In this document: positions 34,316-44,123 of the stretch, piece after piece | Numbering within the stretch: position 1 is the stretch's first letter | Layout: every line of letters starts with the position of its first letter | Assembly: GCF_036014015.1 (NCBI RefSeq) | Contig: NZ_CP107905.1 | Location: 5,084,001 to 5,148,000, forward strand | Origin: Streptomyces sp. NBC_00457 | Lineage (GTDB): Bacteria; Actinomycetota; Actinomycetes; Streptomycetales; Streptomycetaceae | Direction: 5' to 3' | DNA: 64,000 bases | Made by a program: the position numbers and the translations under genes | Notes under the pieces: generated by a model | Told to the model about the DNA's origin: nothing | The model's database searches: none | What the model saw: only the letters and a program-made list of their open reading frames with translations

Positions 34316-35086
34316 TCAGCGTAGCGGTTCGACCACAGCAACGTGATCGGAGTCGTCCTTCAACCCCACCCCCGTCAGCCCCAGCTCCCGGGCCCTCCCC
34401 ATCAGCCCCGCCAGCTTCCCCGCCGCCCCCTCGTAGGTCAGCCCCAGCGGTGGCCGGATGTTGGAGAGGCAGTTGCGGTCGGCGTCCGTCGTGACACCCG
34501 GCTTCGGGCGGTACGTCAGGTACGCGCCCAGGGAATCGGCCGCCGACATCCCCGGGCGTTCTCCCACCAGGACGACCACCATCGCCGCGCCGATGGCCGC
34601 CGCGATGTCGTCACCCAGGGCGACACGAGCCTGTTCGGCGAGGATGACGGGAGCGATCCGGAAGGTGGGCACACGCACCACCGTCTCCCGCACCACCGCC
34701 GCCGCGTGCTCGTGCACCGCCCGGCTGGACAGCCCGTCCGCCACGACGAACACCGCGTCCCACTCCCCCACCGGAAGGTGCGCCCGGTCCGTCGCGTCCA
34801 GCCGTCGGCCCAGGTCCGGTCGCTGGAGGTACGTCAGCCGGTCGGGGGCCGCGCTGCGCACCCGTACCGTCGCCATGCCCGGAAGCTGTGCCGCCACCGC
34901 CCCCGGGTCGAACGGCGAGTGCACCGCGTCCCGGGCCGCCGCGTGCGCGGACTGGAGTTCCAGGCGGTGGCGGGTCGGCAGTGCGGAGCCCGACCGGCCG
35001 AGGCCGATGCGGGCCTGGGTGTGGCGTCGCAGCGCCGACCACAAGGCCAAGTCGCCTGTCGGCGGCTGTATCTGACCATCCGTCAT
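34316..35086 (-). CDS. eutC: Ethanolamine ammonia-lyase small subunit
   Basis: The light chain of the adenosylcobalamin-dependent enzyme that splits ethanolamine into acetaldehyde and ammonia. 256 residues with RIGLGRSGSALPTRHRLELQ, FVVADGLSSRAVHEHA, VLVGERPGMSAADSLGAYLT and NCLSNIRPPLGLTYEGAA, all family blocks that contribute to B12 binding. The ATG overlaps the eutB stop by 4 bp, so the subunits are co-translated. Confidence 0.95.
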   Translation of the reverse strand: MTDGQIQPPTGDLALWSALRRHTQARIGLGRSGSALPTRHRLELQSAHAAARDAVHSPFDPGAVAAQLPGMATVRVRSAAPDRLTYLQRPDLGRRLDATDRAHLPVGEWDAVFVVADGLSSRAVHEHAAAVVRETVVRVPTFRIAPVILAEQARVALGDDIAAAIGAAMVVVLVGERPGMSAADSLGAYLTYRPKPGVTTDADRNCLSNIRPPLGLTYEGAAGKLAGLMGRARELGLTGVGLKDDSDHVAVVEPLR

Positions 35087-36477
35087 GCCGCCAGTTCCCT
35101 TCCGATGGCCGTCAGCGGGTGCCCCGTACCGGACACGTCCCGGATCGCGCCGCGTTCGTCCAGCAGACCGATCGATCCGAGCCAGGCCTCGAACTCCGGC
35201 GCCGGGCGCAGTCCCAGCACCTCACGCAGGTACAACGCGTCGTGGTACGAGGCCGACTGGTAGTTGAGCATGATGTCGTCGCCGCCGGGCGTGCAGATCA
35301 CGAAGGACGCCCCGGCCACGCCCAGCATCGTGAGCATGGTCGCCACATCGTCGTCGTCCGCGTCCGCGTGGTTCGTGTAGCAGATGTCCAGACCCATCGG
35401 CAGGCCGAGCAGCTTGCCGCAGAAGTGGTCCTCCAGGGCGGCACGGAGGATCTGCCGGCCGTCGTACAGGTACTCCGGGCCGATGAAGCCGACCACCGTG
35501 TTCACCAGGAGCGGGTCGTAGCGGCGGGCCACCGCGTAGGCCCTGGCCTCCACCGTCTGCTGGTCGACACCGTGGTGCGCGTCTGCGGAGAGGGCGCTGC
35601 CCTGGCCCGTCTCGAAGTACATGACGTTCCGGCCGACCGTGCCCCGGTCCAGTGCCCGCGCCGCCTCGTGCGCCTCGTCCAGCAGGCCGAGTGTCACACC
35701 GAAGGACGCGTTCGCCGCCTGCGTCCCCGCGATGGACTGGAAGACCAGGTCGACCGGGGCGCCGCGCTCCATCAGGTCGACGCTGGTGGTGACGTGGCAG
35801 AGCACGCACGACTGGGTGGGGATGGCATACCGGCCGATCACTGAGTCGAGCAGCTCCAGCAGGTCCCGTACCGCCTTCGGGCTGTCCGTCGCGGGGTTGA
35901 TGCCGATCACCGCGTCGCCGGAGCCGAGCAGCAGGCCGTCGAGGAGGGCGGCGGCGACACCGGCCGGGTCGTCGGTGGGGTGGTTGGGCTGGAGGCGGGT
36001 CGCCAGGCGTCCCGGCAGCCCGATCGTCGACCGGAACGCCGTCACCACCGTCACCTTCCTGGCCACCGCGACCAGGTCGGCGTTGCCCATGAGCTTGGAC
36101 ACGGCCGCGACCATCTCCGGCGTCAGCCCGGGCGCCAGCGCGGCCAGCGTCCCCGCGTCCGCCGCCTGGGACAGCAGCCACTCCCGGAACTCGCCGACCG
36201 TCAGGCCGGCCACCGGCGCGAAGGCCGCGGCGTCGTGGCCGTCCATGATCAGCCGGGTGACGTCATCGGTCTCGTACGGAATCACCGGCTCGGCGAGAAA
36301 CTCCGCGAGCGGCATGTCCGCCAGCGCCCAGCGCGCCGCCACCCGCTCCTGGGCGCTCCGGGCGGCGAGACCGGCCAGCCGGTCGCCGGAGCGCTCGGGG
36401 CTCGCGGCGGCGAGGAGGCGGGCGAGGGAGTCGAAGCGGTAGCGCTCGCCGCTGAGGGTGGAGGTGTAGGCGCTCAT
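35083..36477 (-). CDS. eutB: Ethanolamine ammonia-lyase large subunit
   Basis: The 464-residue heavy chain forms the TIM barrel holding substrate and radical intermediate. Blocks include GIPGRLATRLQPNHPTDD-like sequence (IGLPGRLATRLQPNHPTDDP), GDAVIGINPATDS, TQSCVLCHVTTSVDLMERGA, FQSIAGTQAANASFGV, YFETGQGSALSADAHHG and LPMGLDICYTNHADAD. With eutC and the divergent permease it forms a minimal ethanolamine catabolic unit; no microcompartment genes, reactivase or B12 riboswitch are visible here. Confidence 0.96.
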   Translation of the reverse strand: MSAYTSTLSGERYRFDSLARLLAAASPERSGDRLAGLAARSAQERVAARWALADMPLAEFLAEPVIPYETDDVTRLIMDGHDAAAFAPVAGLTVGEFREWLLSQAADAGTLAALAPGLTPEMVAAVSKLMGNADLVAVARKVTVVTAFRSTIGLPGRLATRLQPNHPTDDPAGVAAALLDGLLLGSGDAVIGINPATDSPKAVRDLLELLDSVIGRYAIPTQSCVLCHVTTSVDLMERGAPVDLVFQSIAGTQAANASFGVTLGLLDEAHEAARALDRGTVGRNVMYFETGQGSALSADAHHGVDQQTVEARAYAVARRYDPLLVNTVVGFIGPEYLYDGRQILRAALEDHFCGKLLGLPMGLDICYTNHADADDDDVATMLTMLGVAGASFVICTPGGDDIMLNYQSASYHDALYLREVLGLRPAPEFEAWLGSIGLLDERGAIRDVSGTGHPLTAIGRELAA

Positions 36478-36628
36478 GGCGGTCGACCGTACGAGCCACT
36501 TGTTGCCGCCAGATTTCTAAAGGTCTGATTGACAAGTATTTAACATCCCGACATCCTTGCCCGACTCATTCGAGCTGCAGAGTTCCGGTCCAGCGCACCA
36601 GCCGACCAGCAGGAGAGGGGCCAACCCG

Positions 36629-38140
36629 ATGGCAGTGGACGAGGGAGTCGCCCCAGCGGCGAAAGCAAGCGAAGATGGCACGGTTCACCGGCTGAAGCCC
36701 AACGCCATCGGCCTGCTCGGCGTGGTCTTCATGGCCGTCGCGACCGCCGCGCCGATCACCGCGATGACGGGCAACGTGCCCTTCATGGTGTCGTCCGGCA
36801 ACGGCATCGGCGCCCCGGCGAGCTACCTCGTCGCAATGGTCGTACTGGCAATCTTTTCCGTCGGCTTCACCTCGATGGCGAAGCACATCACCTCGACGGG
36901 CGCCTTCTACGGCTTCATCTCCTACGGCCTCGGACGCACCGTGGGACTGGCCTCCGGGCTCCTCGCCACCTTCGCGTACGTCGTCTTCGAGCCCGCCCTC
37001 ATCGGCATCTTCTCGGTTTTCGCGACGACGACCCTGGAGGACCAGACCGGGCTGAGCATGCCGTGGTGGCTCTTCGCGGCGCTGATGCTCGGAATCAACG
37101 CAATGGGCACCTGGTTCGGTGTCTCCGTCGCCGAGAAGGTGCTCGTGGTGCTGCTGGCCACCGAGGTGACGATCCTCGCGGCCATGGCGATCTCCGTCGC
37201 CCTGCACGGCGGCGGCCCCGACGGCTTCACCTTCGGCCCCGTCAACCCGGTCAACGCCTTCCAGGGCACCAGCGCCGGGCTCGGTCTCTTCTTCGCCTTC
37301 TGGTCGTGGGTCGGCTTCGAGTCGACCGCGATGTACGGCGAGGAGTCCCGCGACCCGAAGAAGATCATCCCCAAGGCGACGATGATCTCGGTCCTCGGCG
37401 TCGGCGTCTTCTACGTCTTCGTCTCCTGGATGGCCATCACGGGCAACGGCGAGAAGGAGGCCGTGGCGGCGGCCTCGTCCGCGAATCCGCTCGCCATGTT
37501 CTTCAACCCCACCGAGCAGTACGTCGGCCACTGGGCGGTCGTCGTCATGCAGTGGCTGATGATCACCGGCTCGCTGGCCTGCGGCATGGCCTTCCACAAC
37601 TGCGCCGCCCGCTACATGTACGCGCTGGGCCGCGAGGGTGTCCTGCCGTCCCTGAAGAACACCATCGGCCGCACCCACGCCCGGCACGGCTCCCCGCACA
37701 TCGCGGGCCTCGTCCAGACCATCGTCAGCGCGGTGCTGATCGCCGCGTTCTGGATCGCGGGCAAAGACCCGTACGCCGGTCTGTACGTCCTTCTCGCCAT
37801 CCTCGGCACGATGTCGATCCTCGTCGTGCAGGCCGTGTGTTCGTTCGCGGTGCTGGCGTACTTCCGCAAGAACCACCCCGAGAGCCGCCACTGGTTCCGC
37901 ACGTTCACCGCCCCGCTCGTCGGCGGCGTCGCGATGCTCGCCGTAGTGGTGCTGCTGGTGTCCAACATGGGCGTGGCAGCCGGCACCGAGTCCGGTTCGC
38001 TGGTGCTGAAGGGGACCCCGTGGATCGTCGCGCTGATCGCGGCGGCGGGCATCGGGTACGCGCAGTACCTCAAGCGGCGGGATCCGGAGCGGTACGCGCT
38101 GCTGGGGCGGACGGTGCTGGAGGAGACAAAAGAGCGGTAG
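36629..38140 (+). CDS. APC-family permease, probable ethanolamine transporter
   Basis: A 503-residue amino acid-polyamine-organocation permease with about twelve membrane helices. The N-terminal GLLGVVFMAVATAAPITAM and the helix block FSVGFTSMAKHITSTGAFYG are APC signatures; FAFWSWVGFESTAMYGEESR is the conserved helix-6/8 region. Divergent from eutBC with a 151-bp shared promoter region, so uptake of ethanolamine is the natural inference. ATG 36629 follows GGAGAGGGG. Confidence 0.88.
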   Translation: MAVDEGVAPAAKASEDGTVHRLKPNAIGLLGVVFMAVATAAPITAMTGNVPFMVSSGNGIGAPASYLVAMVVLAIFSVGFTSMAKHITSTGAFYGFISYGLGRTVGLASGLLATFAYVVFEPALIGIFSVFATTTLEDQTGLSMPWWLFAALMLGINAMGTWFGVSVAEKVLVVLLATEVTILAAMAISVALHGGGPDGFTFGPVNPVNAFQGTSAGLGLFFAFWSWVGFESTAMYGEESRDPKKIIPKATMISVLGVGVFYVFVSWMAITGNGEKEAVAAASSANPLAMFFNPTEQYVGHWAVVVMQWLMITGSLACGMAFHNCAARYMYALGREGVLPSLKNTIGRTHARHGSPHIAGLVQTIVSAVLIAAFWIAGKDPYAGLYVLLAILGTMSILVVQAVCSFAVLAYFRKNHPESRHWFRTFTAPLVGGVAMLAVVVLLVSNMGVAAGTESGSLVLKGTPWIVALIAAAGIGYAQYLKRRDPERYALLGRTVLEETKER

Positions 38141-38221
38141 CGGGAGCCCCAAAGGGGCGCGGGGCTGTGCCGATTTGCGGCTGCCGCCGCGTGGGCGCGA
38201 CCAGCCCCCACCGGCCCGCAG
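38141..38221 (-). repeat. Dispersed intergenic repeat, copy 1
   Basis: Contains GGGGCGCGGGGCTGTGCCGA, the inverse of motifs at 44030-44110 and 62935-63125 (CAGCCCCGCGCCCC), plus GCGTGGGCGCGACCAGCCCC. It lies between the convergent permease and SLATT genes. Confidence 0.75.
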
Positions 38222-38261
38222 CGAACGAACCGCGGATCCTGCGGAGCGGCACCGCTTCGGG

Positions 38262-38828
38262 TCAGGCGCCGGGATCGGCAGGAGCCGGTGCGGGCTGGAT
38301 CAAGGGCGGCTGGCCCGCCGGGGGGACCGGCGGCTGGAAGGCGGGCGACGGCTGTGACTCCACCAGGACCAGCGCGCTGGAGGGTACGGCCGCCCGGAGT
38401 TCGTACAGCTCCAGGATCGCGGCATACAGGTGCTCCGCACTCTCGTGCGCGTCGTACGCCTTGACCAGCCGCGCTCGCCACTCGAGGTTCTGCCAGGCGT
38501 ACCGCCTGCGCAGGTTCGTCGAGTGCCGTGCGTCGGCGCGCAGGAACGTCGACCCCGCCGAGAAACCGGCCGCCAGCAGGGCGAGGACCGCCGCCGGCAC
38601 GCGCGCGCCGGCGGAGGCAAGCCCGACGGAGCCCGAGATGCCGGCCAGCACGGCTCCGGGAAAGCCGAGGCCGAGGTACGTCGCATGCCACAGCTTGGCG
38701 CGGCGCTGCGCGCGCCGGGCCCCGATCCGCGCCTCGCTGATGACCTGGTCCACCTCGGCACACAGGGCTGCCAGCCGCGCGTCGGCCGAGGTGGTCGCCG
38801 CGATGGGCCCGGCACTGCTGTCCGGCAC
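38262..38828 (-). CDS. SLATT domain membrane protein
   Basis: A 188-residue protein: helical N-terminus (ADARLAALCAEVDQVISEAR), two close membrane helices (about 60-105, ATYLGLGFPGAVLAGISGSV and VPAAVLALLAAGFSAGSTFL), then RRRYAWQNLEWRARLVKAYD and a Pro-rich tail. This fits SLATT, a predicted pore-forming effector family of conflict systems, although it is alone here. GTG 38828 follows AGGGGGA. A second SLATT gene is at 14737-15486. Confidence 0.75.
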   Translation of the reverse strand: MPDSSAGPIAATTSADARLAALCAEVDQVISEARIGARRAQRRAKLWHATYLGLGFPGAVLAGISGSVGLASAGARVPAAVLALLAAGFSAGSTFLRADARHSTNLRRRYAWQNLEWRARLVKAYDAHESAEHLYAAILELYELRAAVPSSALVLVESQPSPAFQPPVPPAGQPPLIQPAPAPADPGA

Positions 38829-38943
38829 GAATCCCCCTGTCCCGCAACGGAGTTGAGCACGCACTCCGAGTGTACGAGGGGTCTGCTCGCCGGGAACAGA
38901 GGCGATCCGCGCGCTCCCGGAACTTCGGCGCGCGCGCCGTGTG

Positions 38944-39450
38944 TCACCCCGGGCCGAACGTCTTCTCGCGGTGCTCCCGCCAGCGTTCCATCATGCTCAG
39001 GATCTCGCCCTCGATGAACTCGAAGAAGGCCAGCGTCTCGGCCATGCGGCGGCCGGCCGGGGTGTCGGCGCCGAGGCTGTTGACGCCTTCGCGGAGGGCG
39101 CCTTCCCAGCGTTTGATGATGGCCTCGCGGTTGGTGAGGGCCTCGTACCACTGGTCCCCGTGCACCCGGTAGCGCTCCCGGCGTGAACCGGGCTCCCGCT
39201 CGCGCGACACCATGTGCGTCTGGGCCAGGTAGCGCACCGCGCCGGAGACCGCGGCGGGGCTGATCTGCAGCTGCTCGCTCAGTTCGGCGGAGGTCATCAC
39301 CCCGGAGTCGGAGGACAGCAGCGCCGCGAAGACCCGGGCGGCCATGCGCTGCATCCCGGCCTCGACGAGCTGCGCCGCGAAGGACTCGACGAACTTCGAC
39401 ACGGCTTCCGCGTCGCGACCACCCTCCGCTGATTCCGTTGATTCCGTCAT
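38944..39450 (-). CDS. GbsR/MarR-type transcriptional regulator
   Basis: A 168-residue winged-helix regulator of the GbsR-like MarR branch: MQRMAARVFAALLSSDSGVM, the recognition segment TSAELSEQLQISPAAVSGAV, SREREPGSRRERYRV wing and a C-terminal dimerisation helix FFEFIEGEILSMMERWREHR. Divergent from the ABC transporter genes with a palindrome between, so it likely represses or senses substrates of that exporter. ATG 39450 is used; an ATG at 39459 is also in frame. Confidence 0.85.
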   Translation of the reverse strand: MTESTESAEGGRDAEAVSKFVESFAAQLVEAGMQRMAARVFAALLSSDSGVMTSAELSEQLQISPAAVSGAVRYLAQTHMVSREREPGSRRERYRVHGDQWYEALTNREAIIKRWEGALREGVNSLGADTPAGRRMAETLAFFEFIEGEILSMMERWREHREKTFGPG

Positions 39451-39478
39451 GGTCAACATCCTATCGAAGGTGATTTTA

Positions 39479-39515
39479 ACGCTTCCTTAACTTCACAAAT
39501 TTCTGAAAGAAGCGT
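39479..39515. promoter_or_regulatory. Inverted repeats in the regulator/ABC divergon
   Basis: Outer arms ACGCTTC (39479-39485) and GAAGCGT (39509-39515) enclose an AT-rich core with a second pair TTCA...TGAA around CAAATTTC. The site covers the start-proximal DNA of the ABC operon and lies about 30 bp from the regulator start; a plausible operator for the GbsR-type protein. Confidence 0.6.
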
Positions 39516-39527
39516 ACGTTCTGAAGC

Positions 39528-40439
39528 ATGACGAAGGCAATCACCGTCTCCGGACTGCACAAGTCGTTCGGCAAGACCCATGCGCTCGACGGTCTCGACC
39601 TGGACGTCGAGACCGGTGAGGTCCACGGCTTCCTCGGCCCCAACGGCGCCGGCAAGTCCACCACCATCCGCGTCCTGCTCGGCCTGCTGCGCGCCGACGC
39701 GGGCGCCGCGCAGGTGCTCGGCCGTGATCCGTGGACGGACGCGGTCGAGGTGCACCGCCGGATCGCGTACGTCCCCGGCGACGTGACCCTGTGGCGCAAC
39801 CTCTCCGGCGGCGAGGTCATCGACCTCTACGGCAAGCTCCGCGGAGGCCTCGACAAGAAGCGCCGCGACGGCCTGATCGAACGGTTCGAGCTGGACCCGA
39901 CGAAGAAGGGACGGACGTACTCGAAGGGCAACCGGCAGAAGGTCGCCCTGGTCGCCGCGTTCGCCTCGGACGTGGACCTGCTGATCCTGGACGAGCCGAC
40001 CTCGGGGCTCGACCCGCTGATGGAGGAGGTCTTCCAGCGGTGTGTGGAGGAGGAGCGGGAGCGCGGCCGGACCGTCCTGCTGTCCTCGCACATCCTGAGC
40101 GAGGTCGAGGAGTTGTGTGACCGGGTGAGCATCATCCGCAAGGGACAGACCGTGGAGAGCGGCTCGCTCGCCGATCTGCGGCATCTGACGCGGACGAGCG
40201 TGACGGCCGAACTCGCCGACGCCCCCAACGGGTTGTCCCACCTCCCCGGCGTCCACGACCTCGACGTACAGGGACGGCGGGTCAGGCTCCAGGTCGACAC
40301 CGACAAGCTGGACGCCGTACTGCGCTCGCTGAGCGAGTCGGGCGTACGGTCCCTGACCTCTACACCGCCCACGCTGGAGGAACTGTTCCTCCGCCACTAC
40401 CAGGAGGACGTCGCAAGTGAGGAGGCGGTGGCCCGATGA
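39528..40439 (+). CDS. ABC transporter ATP-binding protein
   Basis: A 303-residue ABC ATPase of the exporter type that resembles DrrA-like drug and antibiotic transporters. Walker [12 protein letters not shown] (about 38-48), the signature region is [13 protein letters not shown] instead of LSGGQ, Walker [14 protein letters not shown] with catalytic Glu, and H-loop [13 protein letters not shown]. The C-terminal domain of about 80 residues is typical of this group. It overlaps the permease gene by 4 bp. Confidence 0.93.
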   Translation: MTKAITVSGLHKSFGKTHALDGLDLDVETGEVHGFLGPNGAGKSTTIRVLLGLLRADAGAAQVLGRDPWTDAVEVHRRIAYVPGDVTLWRNLSGGEVIDLYGKLRGGLDKKRRDGLIERFELDPTKKGRTYSKGNRQKVALVAAFASDVDLLILDEPTSGLDPLMEEVFQRCVEEERERGRTVLLSSHILSEVEELCDRVSIIRKGQTVESGSLADLRHLTRTSVTAELADAPNGLSHLPGVHDLDVQGRRVRLQVDTDKLDAVLRSLSESGVRSLTSTPPTLEELFLRHYQEDVASEEAVAR

Positions 40440-42055
40440 CCACACTCGTGGCCGATCGCCGCCGCTACGCGCCGCGAGTCGGCGGAAAACGTCAACTGGC
40501 GGGCACCGGCGCCCTGTTGCGGTTCAACCTGCGGCGCGACCGCGTCACCGTCCCGCTCTGGGTGGCCGTGACGGCGTTGATGGTCGTCTCCATGCCGAAC
40601 TCGCTCAAGACCGTCTACTCCACGCCCGCCGAACGCGCCGACATCGCCCAGCAGATGCTGACGAACAACTCGCTGCGCGCGATGTACGGCCCGGTCTTCG
40701 ACGACTCGCTCGGCGGCCTCACCGCCTGGCGCATCGGCGTCTACGCGGCCGTACTCGCCGGGATCATGAGCCTGATCATCGTCGTACGGCACACCCGTGA
40801 CGAGGAGGAGAGCGGGCGCCAGGAAATCGTCTCGTCGGCGATGGTGGGCCGGCGGGCCCCGCTGACGGCGGCCCTGCTGACCGCGCTCGTCGCCAACGGC
40901 GTGGTCGCGCTGCTGGTCGCGGGCGGCCTCGCCGGACAGGGCGCATCCGGGGCGCTGGCGTTCGGGCTCGGTATCGCGGGCGTCGGGATGGTGTTCGCCA
41001 CGATGGCCGCGATCGTCGCGCAGCTCACCGAGAGCGGGCGGCTCGCGAAGGGGCTGACCGGCGGGCTGATCGGGGCGGCGTTCGTGCTGCGGGCGGCGGG
41101 TGACTCGGCCACGACGGACGGGTCCTCGACGCTCACCTGGATCTCCCCGATCGGCTGGCTGGAGAACCTGCGGGCCTTCGCCGACGAACGGTGGTGGGTG
41201 CTGCTGCTGTTCGCCGCCGCGACGGTGATCCAAGGGGCCGTGGCGTACGAGCTCGCCGGGCGGCGCGACGTCGGCAGCGGCTTCGTAGCGACCCGGCCCG
41301 GACCGGCCGAGGGGCGGCTGGGCACGGCGGGCGCGCTGGCCTGGCGGCTGCAGCGGGGCAGCGTGCTCGGCTGGGGACTCGGGTTCCTCACGGGCGGGGC
41401 CGCGTTCGGCGGGGTCACCAAGGGGGCGGCGGACCTGGTCGGCGACAACGACAACACCCGCGAGATCATCGAGCGGATGGGCGGCCAGTCCGACATCACG
41501 GACGCGTTCCTGTCCACCATGGTCGGCATGTTCGGCCTGGTCGCCGCGCTGTACATCGTCTCCTCCGTGCTACGCCTGCACGGCGAGGAGACCTCCCAGC
41601 GGGCCGAGCCGGTGCTGGCGGGCGCGGTCGGACGGCTGCGGTGGGCCGCCGGACATCTGGTCGTCGCGTTCGGCGGGACGGTGCTGCTGATGCTCCTGGC
41701 CGGGGTGGGCCTCGGCCTCGGCTACGGCGGCGAGTTCGGCCCGATCCTCGGGGCCTGTCTGGTCCAGGTACCGGCCGTCTGGGCACTGGGCGGACTGACG
41801 GTCCTGCTGTACGGGCTGTCCCCGCAGGTCGCTCCGGCCGCGTGGGGTGCGGCGGGCGTCGTGCTCTTCCTGGGGTGGATCGGACCCGCACTGGATCTGC
41901 CGCAGACGGTGCTGGACATCTCGCCGTTCGGTCATCTGCCGAAGCTGCCGGGTGGGGAGATGGCTTGGGGGCCGGTGGGGGTCCTTATGGGGATCGCAGG
42001 GGTGTTGGTGGCTGCGGGGCTGGTGGGGCTGCGGAGGCGGGATATGAGTACGTGA
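40436..42055 (+). CDS. ABC transporter permease
   Basis: A 539-residue membrane protein with about twelve hydrophobic segments arranged as two homologous halves, each beginning with a long first helix and a large external loop (first half from [20 protein letters not shown], second from [20 protein letters not shown]). This fits polyketide-exporter-like ABC-2 permeases. With the ATPase and the divergent GbsR-type regulator it forms a regulated efflux unit of unknown substrate. It ends 9 bp before the convergent Uma2 gene. Confidence 0.9.
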   Translation: MTTLVADRRRYAPRVGGKRQLAGTGALLRFNLRRDRVTVPLWVAVTALMVVSMPNSLKTVYSTPAERADIAQQMLTNNSLRAMYGPVFDDSLGGLTAWRIGVYAAVLAGIMSLIIVVRHTRDEEESGRQEIVSSAMVGRRAPLTAALLTALVANGVVALLVAGGLAGQGASGALAFGLGIAGVGMVFATMAAIVAQLTESGRLAKGLTGGLIGAAFVLRAAGDSATTDGSSTLTWISPIGWLENLRAFADERWWVLLLFAAATVIQGAVAYELAGRRDVGSGFVATRPGPAEGRLGTAGALAWRLQRGSVLGWGLGFLTGGAAFGGVTKGAADLVGDNDNTREIIERMGGQSDITDAFLSTMVGMFGLVAALYIVSSVLRLHGEETSQRAEPVLAGAVGRLRWAAGHLVVAFGGTVLLMLLAGVGLGLGYGGEFGPILGACLVQVPAVWALGGLTVLLYGLSPQVAPAAWGAAGVVLFLGWIGPALDLPQTVLDISPFGHLPKLPGGEMAWGPVGVLMGIAGVLVAAGLVGLRRRDMST

Positions 42056-42064
42056 CGGTGGGAG

Positions 42065-42667
42065 TCAGTCGACGTACTGCTTGAGCTTCTCGGTGTCGAG
42101 TTCGATGCCGAGAGGCTCGGGCAGTACAAGCGTGTCCCCGAAAGGTACGGTGCGGCAGTTACCGTACCCGAGCTCAGGCGCCGGATCGCTGTAGAGCTTT
42201 ACAGCGCACGCGTCCCGGTCGATCAACAGGTAGAACGGAATGCCCGCGGCACCGTAGGCATCGGGCTTCTCCTGGCGGTCGCGCCGGTCGGTGTCGGAGT
42301 CGTACGACGTGACCTCCAGCACCAGGAGCACACCGCTCGGATCAGCCCACTCACCATGCCCGGCGAAGTGCTCCTCGGGCACCAGCACCGCATCAGGACG
42401 AGCCCGTCCCTCACGGTACTTCTCCACCCTCAGCCCTCGGCCCTGGTACAGGTCGAGGTCAGGCCGGACCTGCATACACCGCTTGCTCAGCCACACGACA
42501 ATGGTGTCGTGATCCCCGTCCGCCACCTTCTTGACCCCGATCCGTCCGTTGATGAACTCCAACCTGACGGCGTCGTCGGTCTCCTTGGCCGCGAACGCGG
42601 CGATCCTCTCGAACTCGCGAACCGACATCTGGGGCGTCTGCAACGCGCGCTCTGCCATAACCGTCAT
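42065..42667 (-). CDS. Uma2-family PD-(D/E)XK nuclease-like protein
   Basis: A 200-residue Uma2 protein. The N-terminal MSVREFERIAAFAAKETDDA segment leads to FINGRIGVKKVADGDHD, then RPDAVLVPEEHF (Asp), VLLVLEVTSYDSDTDRRDRQ (Glu) followed by KPDAYGAAGIPFYLLIDRD, giving the D...E...K arrangement of the fold. More divergent than the copy at 33669. Function unknown. Confidence 0.86.
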   Translation of the reverse strand: MTVMAERALQTPQMSVREFERIAAFAAKETDDAVRLEFINGRIGVKKVADGDHDTIVVWLSKRCMQVRPDLDLYQGRGLRVEKYREGRARPDAVLVPEEHFAGHGEWADPSGVLLVLEVTSYDSDTDRRDRQEKPDAYGAAGIPFYLLIDRDACAVKLYSDPAPELGYGNCRTVPFGDTLVLPEPLGIELDTEKLKQYVD

Positions 42668-42754
42668 GGTGCCTCCCTTCGCAGGCAGACACCAGCGTGA
42701 CCGCTGACTCCCGACCGCCGACCGGCTTTACTCGATGATCATCCGAACGGGTGA

Positions 42755-43975
42755 TCAGCCGATTTCCACGCTCAACCCCTCCAACCCCCGGATCACAAAG
42801 TTCGGCTTCCGCTCCGGCTCCGCCGCGAGGCGCAGCGTCGGCGCCTTCTCCAGCAGTGCCGTCATGGATGCGGCCAGTTCGATACGGGCCAGGGGCGCGC
42901 CGATGCAGTAGTGGATGCCGGCGCTGAAGGAGATGTGGGGGTTGTCCTGGCGGGTGAGGTCGAGGCGGCCTGGGTTCCGGAACACCTCGGGGTCGTGGTT
43001 GGCGGAGCCGAAGAGCATGGCGATCTCCGCGCCCCTGGGGATCGTCGTGCCGTCGATCTCGATCTCGTCCAGGACCCAGCGTTCGAAGAGCTGGAGCGGG
43101 GTGTCGTAGCGCATCAGTTCTTCGATGGCCGTCGGGACGAGGGAGTGGTCGGCTCGGAGGGCCGCGAGCTGGCCGGGGTTGCGGAAGAGGGCCCACCAGC
43201 CGTTGACCGTGGCGTTCACCGTCGCCTCGTGGCCGGCGTTCAGGAGGAGGACGGCGGTCGAGATCATCTCCTGTTCGGTGAGCCGGTCGCCCTCGTCGTG
43301 GGCCTCGATGAGGCCGGAGATGAGGTCGTCGCGGGGCTCCTTGCGGCGGGCCGCGATCAGTTCGCGCAGGTACTCCGTGAACTCGACCGACGCCCGCACC
43401 GCCTTCGCCGCCGTCTCCTGGGACGGGTTCAGCTCGTACATTCCGCAGATGTCCGCCGACCAGGGGCGCAACGGGGCGCGGTCCGACTCCGGGATGCCCA
43501 GCATCTCGGCGATGACAGCCACGGGGAGCGGCTCGGCCACATCCGCGAGCAGATCACCGCCGCCGCGCTCCACCAGCGCGTCGACCAACTCCCCGGCGAG
43601 GTTGGCCACATACGGCTTGAGCTGCTCGACCGTACGCGGCGTGAACGCCTTCGACACCAGGCGCCGGATCCGGGTGTGGTCCGGGGGTTCGAGGTCCAGC
43701 ATGCCGTGGTCGTTCAGCACATGGAACGGCTCGTGCTCCGGCGGCGGCGCCGTCCTCCCGAAGTCCTCGTGCGTGAAGCGGTGCTGATACGTGCGGCCCA
43801 GCCGCCGGTCCCGCAGCAGCGCCGAGACGTCCGCGTGGTGCGGGACCAGCCACTGGTCGGTGGGCTCGTAACGGATCACCCGGCCCCGCGCACGCAGCTC
43901 GGCGTAGGCGGGGTACGGGTCGGCTAGGAACGCCGGGTCCCATGGGTCGAAGGCGAGGTCGGAAGCAGCTGGCAT
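42755..43975 (-). CDS. Cytochrome P450
   Basis: A 406-residue soluble bacterial P450. The oxygen-activation helix shows LLNAGHEATVNATVNG (AGxxT pattern, about 240-255), the ExxR motif is EELMRYDTPLQLFERW and the haem cysteine lies in SFSAGIHYCIGAPLAR (about residue 356), a normal FxxGxxxCxG. No ferredoxin or reductase is adjacent and no biosynthetic cluster surrounds it, so its substrate cannot be inferred. Confidence 0.95.
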   Translation of the reverse strand: MPAASDLAFDPWDPAFLADPYPAYAELRARGRVIRYEPTDQWLVPHHADVSALLRDRRLGRTYQHRFTHEDFGRTAPPPEHEPFHVLNDHGMLDLEPPDHTRIRRLVSKAFTPRTVEQLKPYVANLAGELVDALVERGGGDLLADVAEPLPVAVIAEMLGIPESDRAPLRPWSADICGMYELNPSQETAAKAVRASVEFTEYLRELIAARRKEPRDDLISGLIEAHDEGDRLTEQEMISTAVLLLNAGHEATVNATVNGWWALFRNPGQLAALRADHSLVPTAIEELMRYDTPLQLFERWVLDEIEIDGTTIPRGAEIAMLFGSANHDPEVFRNPGRLDLTRQDNPHISFSAGIHYCIGAPLARIELAASMTALLEKAPTLRLAAEPERKPNFVIRGLEGLSVEIG

Positions 43976-44029
43976 GAGCGGACGCTAAGCGCTTCGCGGG
44001 ACGGGCCGCAACAGGCCGGTCTTTGTCTG

Positions 44030-44110
44030 CGGGTCCGTTGTGGCTGGTCGCGCCCACGCGGCGGAGCCGCATATCGATACAGCCCCGCGCCCCTTCGGGG
44101 GCGCCTCTCC
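44030..44110 (+). repeat. Dispersed intergenic repeat, copy 2
   Basis: About 57 bp here are identical to 63058-63115, including GGTCGCGCCCACGCGGCGGA and CATATCGATACAGCCCCGCG. A shorter related piece occurs at 46186-46210. It separates the P450 and the VOC gene. Confidence 0.85.
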
Positions 44111-44123
44111 TTCGGGGCGCCTC

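Noticed and set aside
36478..36628. Possible B12 riboswitch ahead of eutB/permease
   Set aside because: The 151-bp shared region is too short and lacks a recognisable B12-box.
42755..43975. P450 as part of a biosynthetic gene cluster
   Set aside because: No PKS, NRPS, terpene or other core enzyme, ferredoxin or resistance gene in the neighbourhood.
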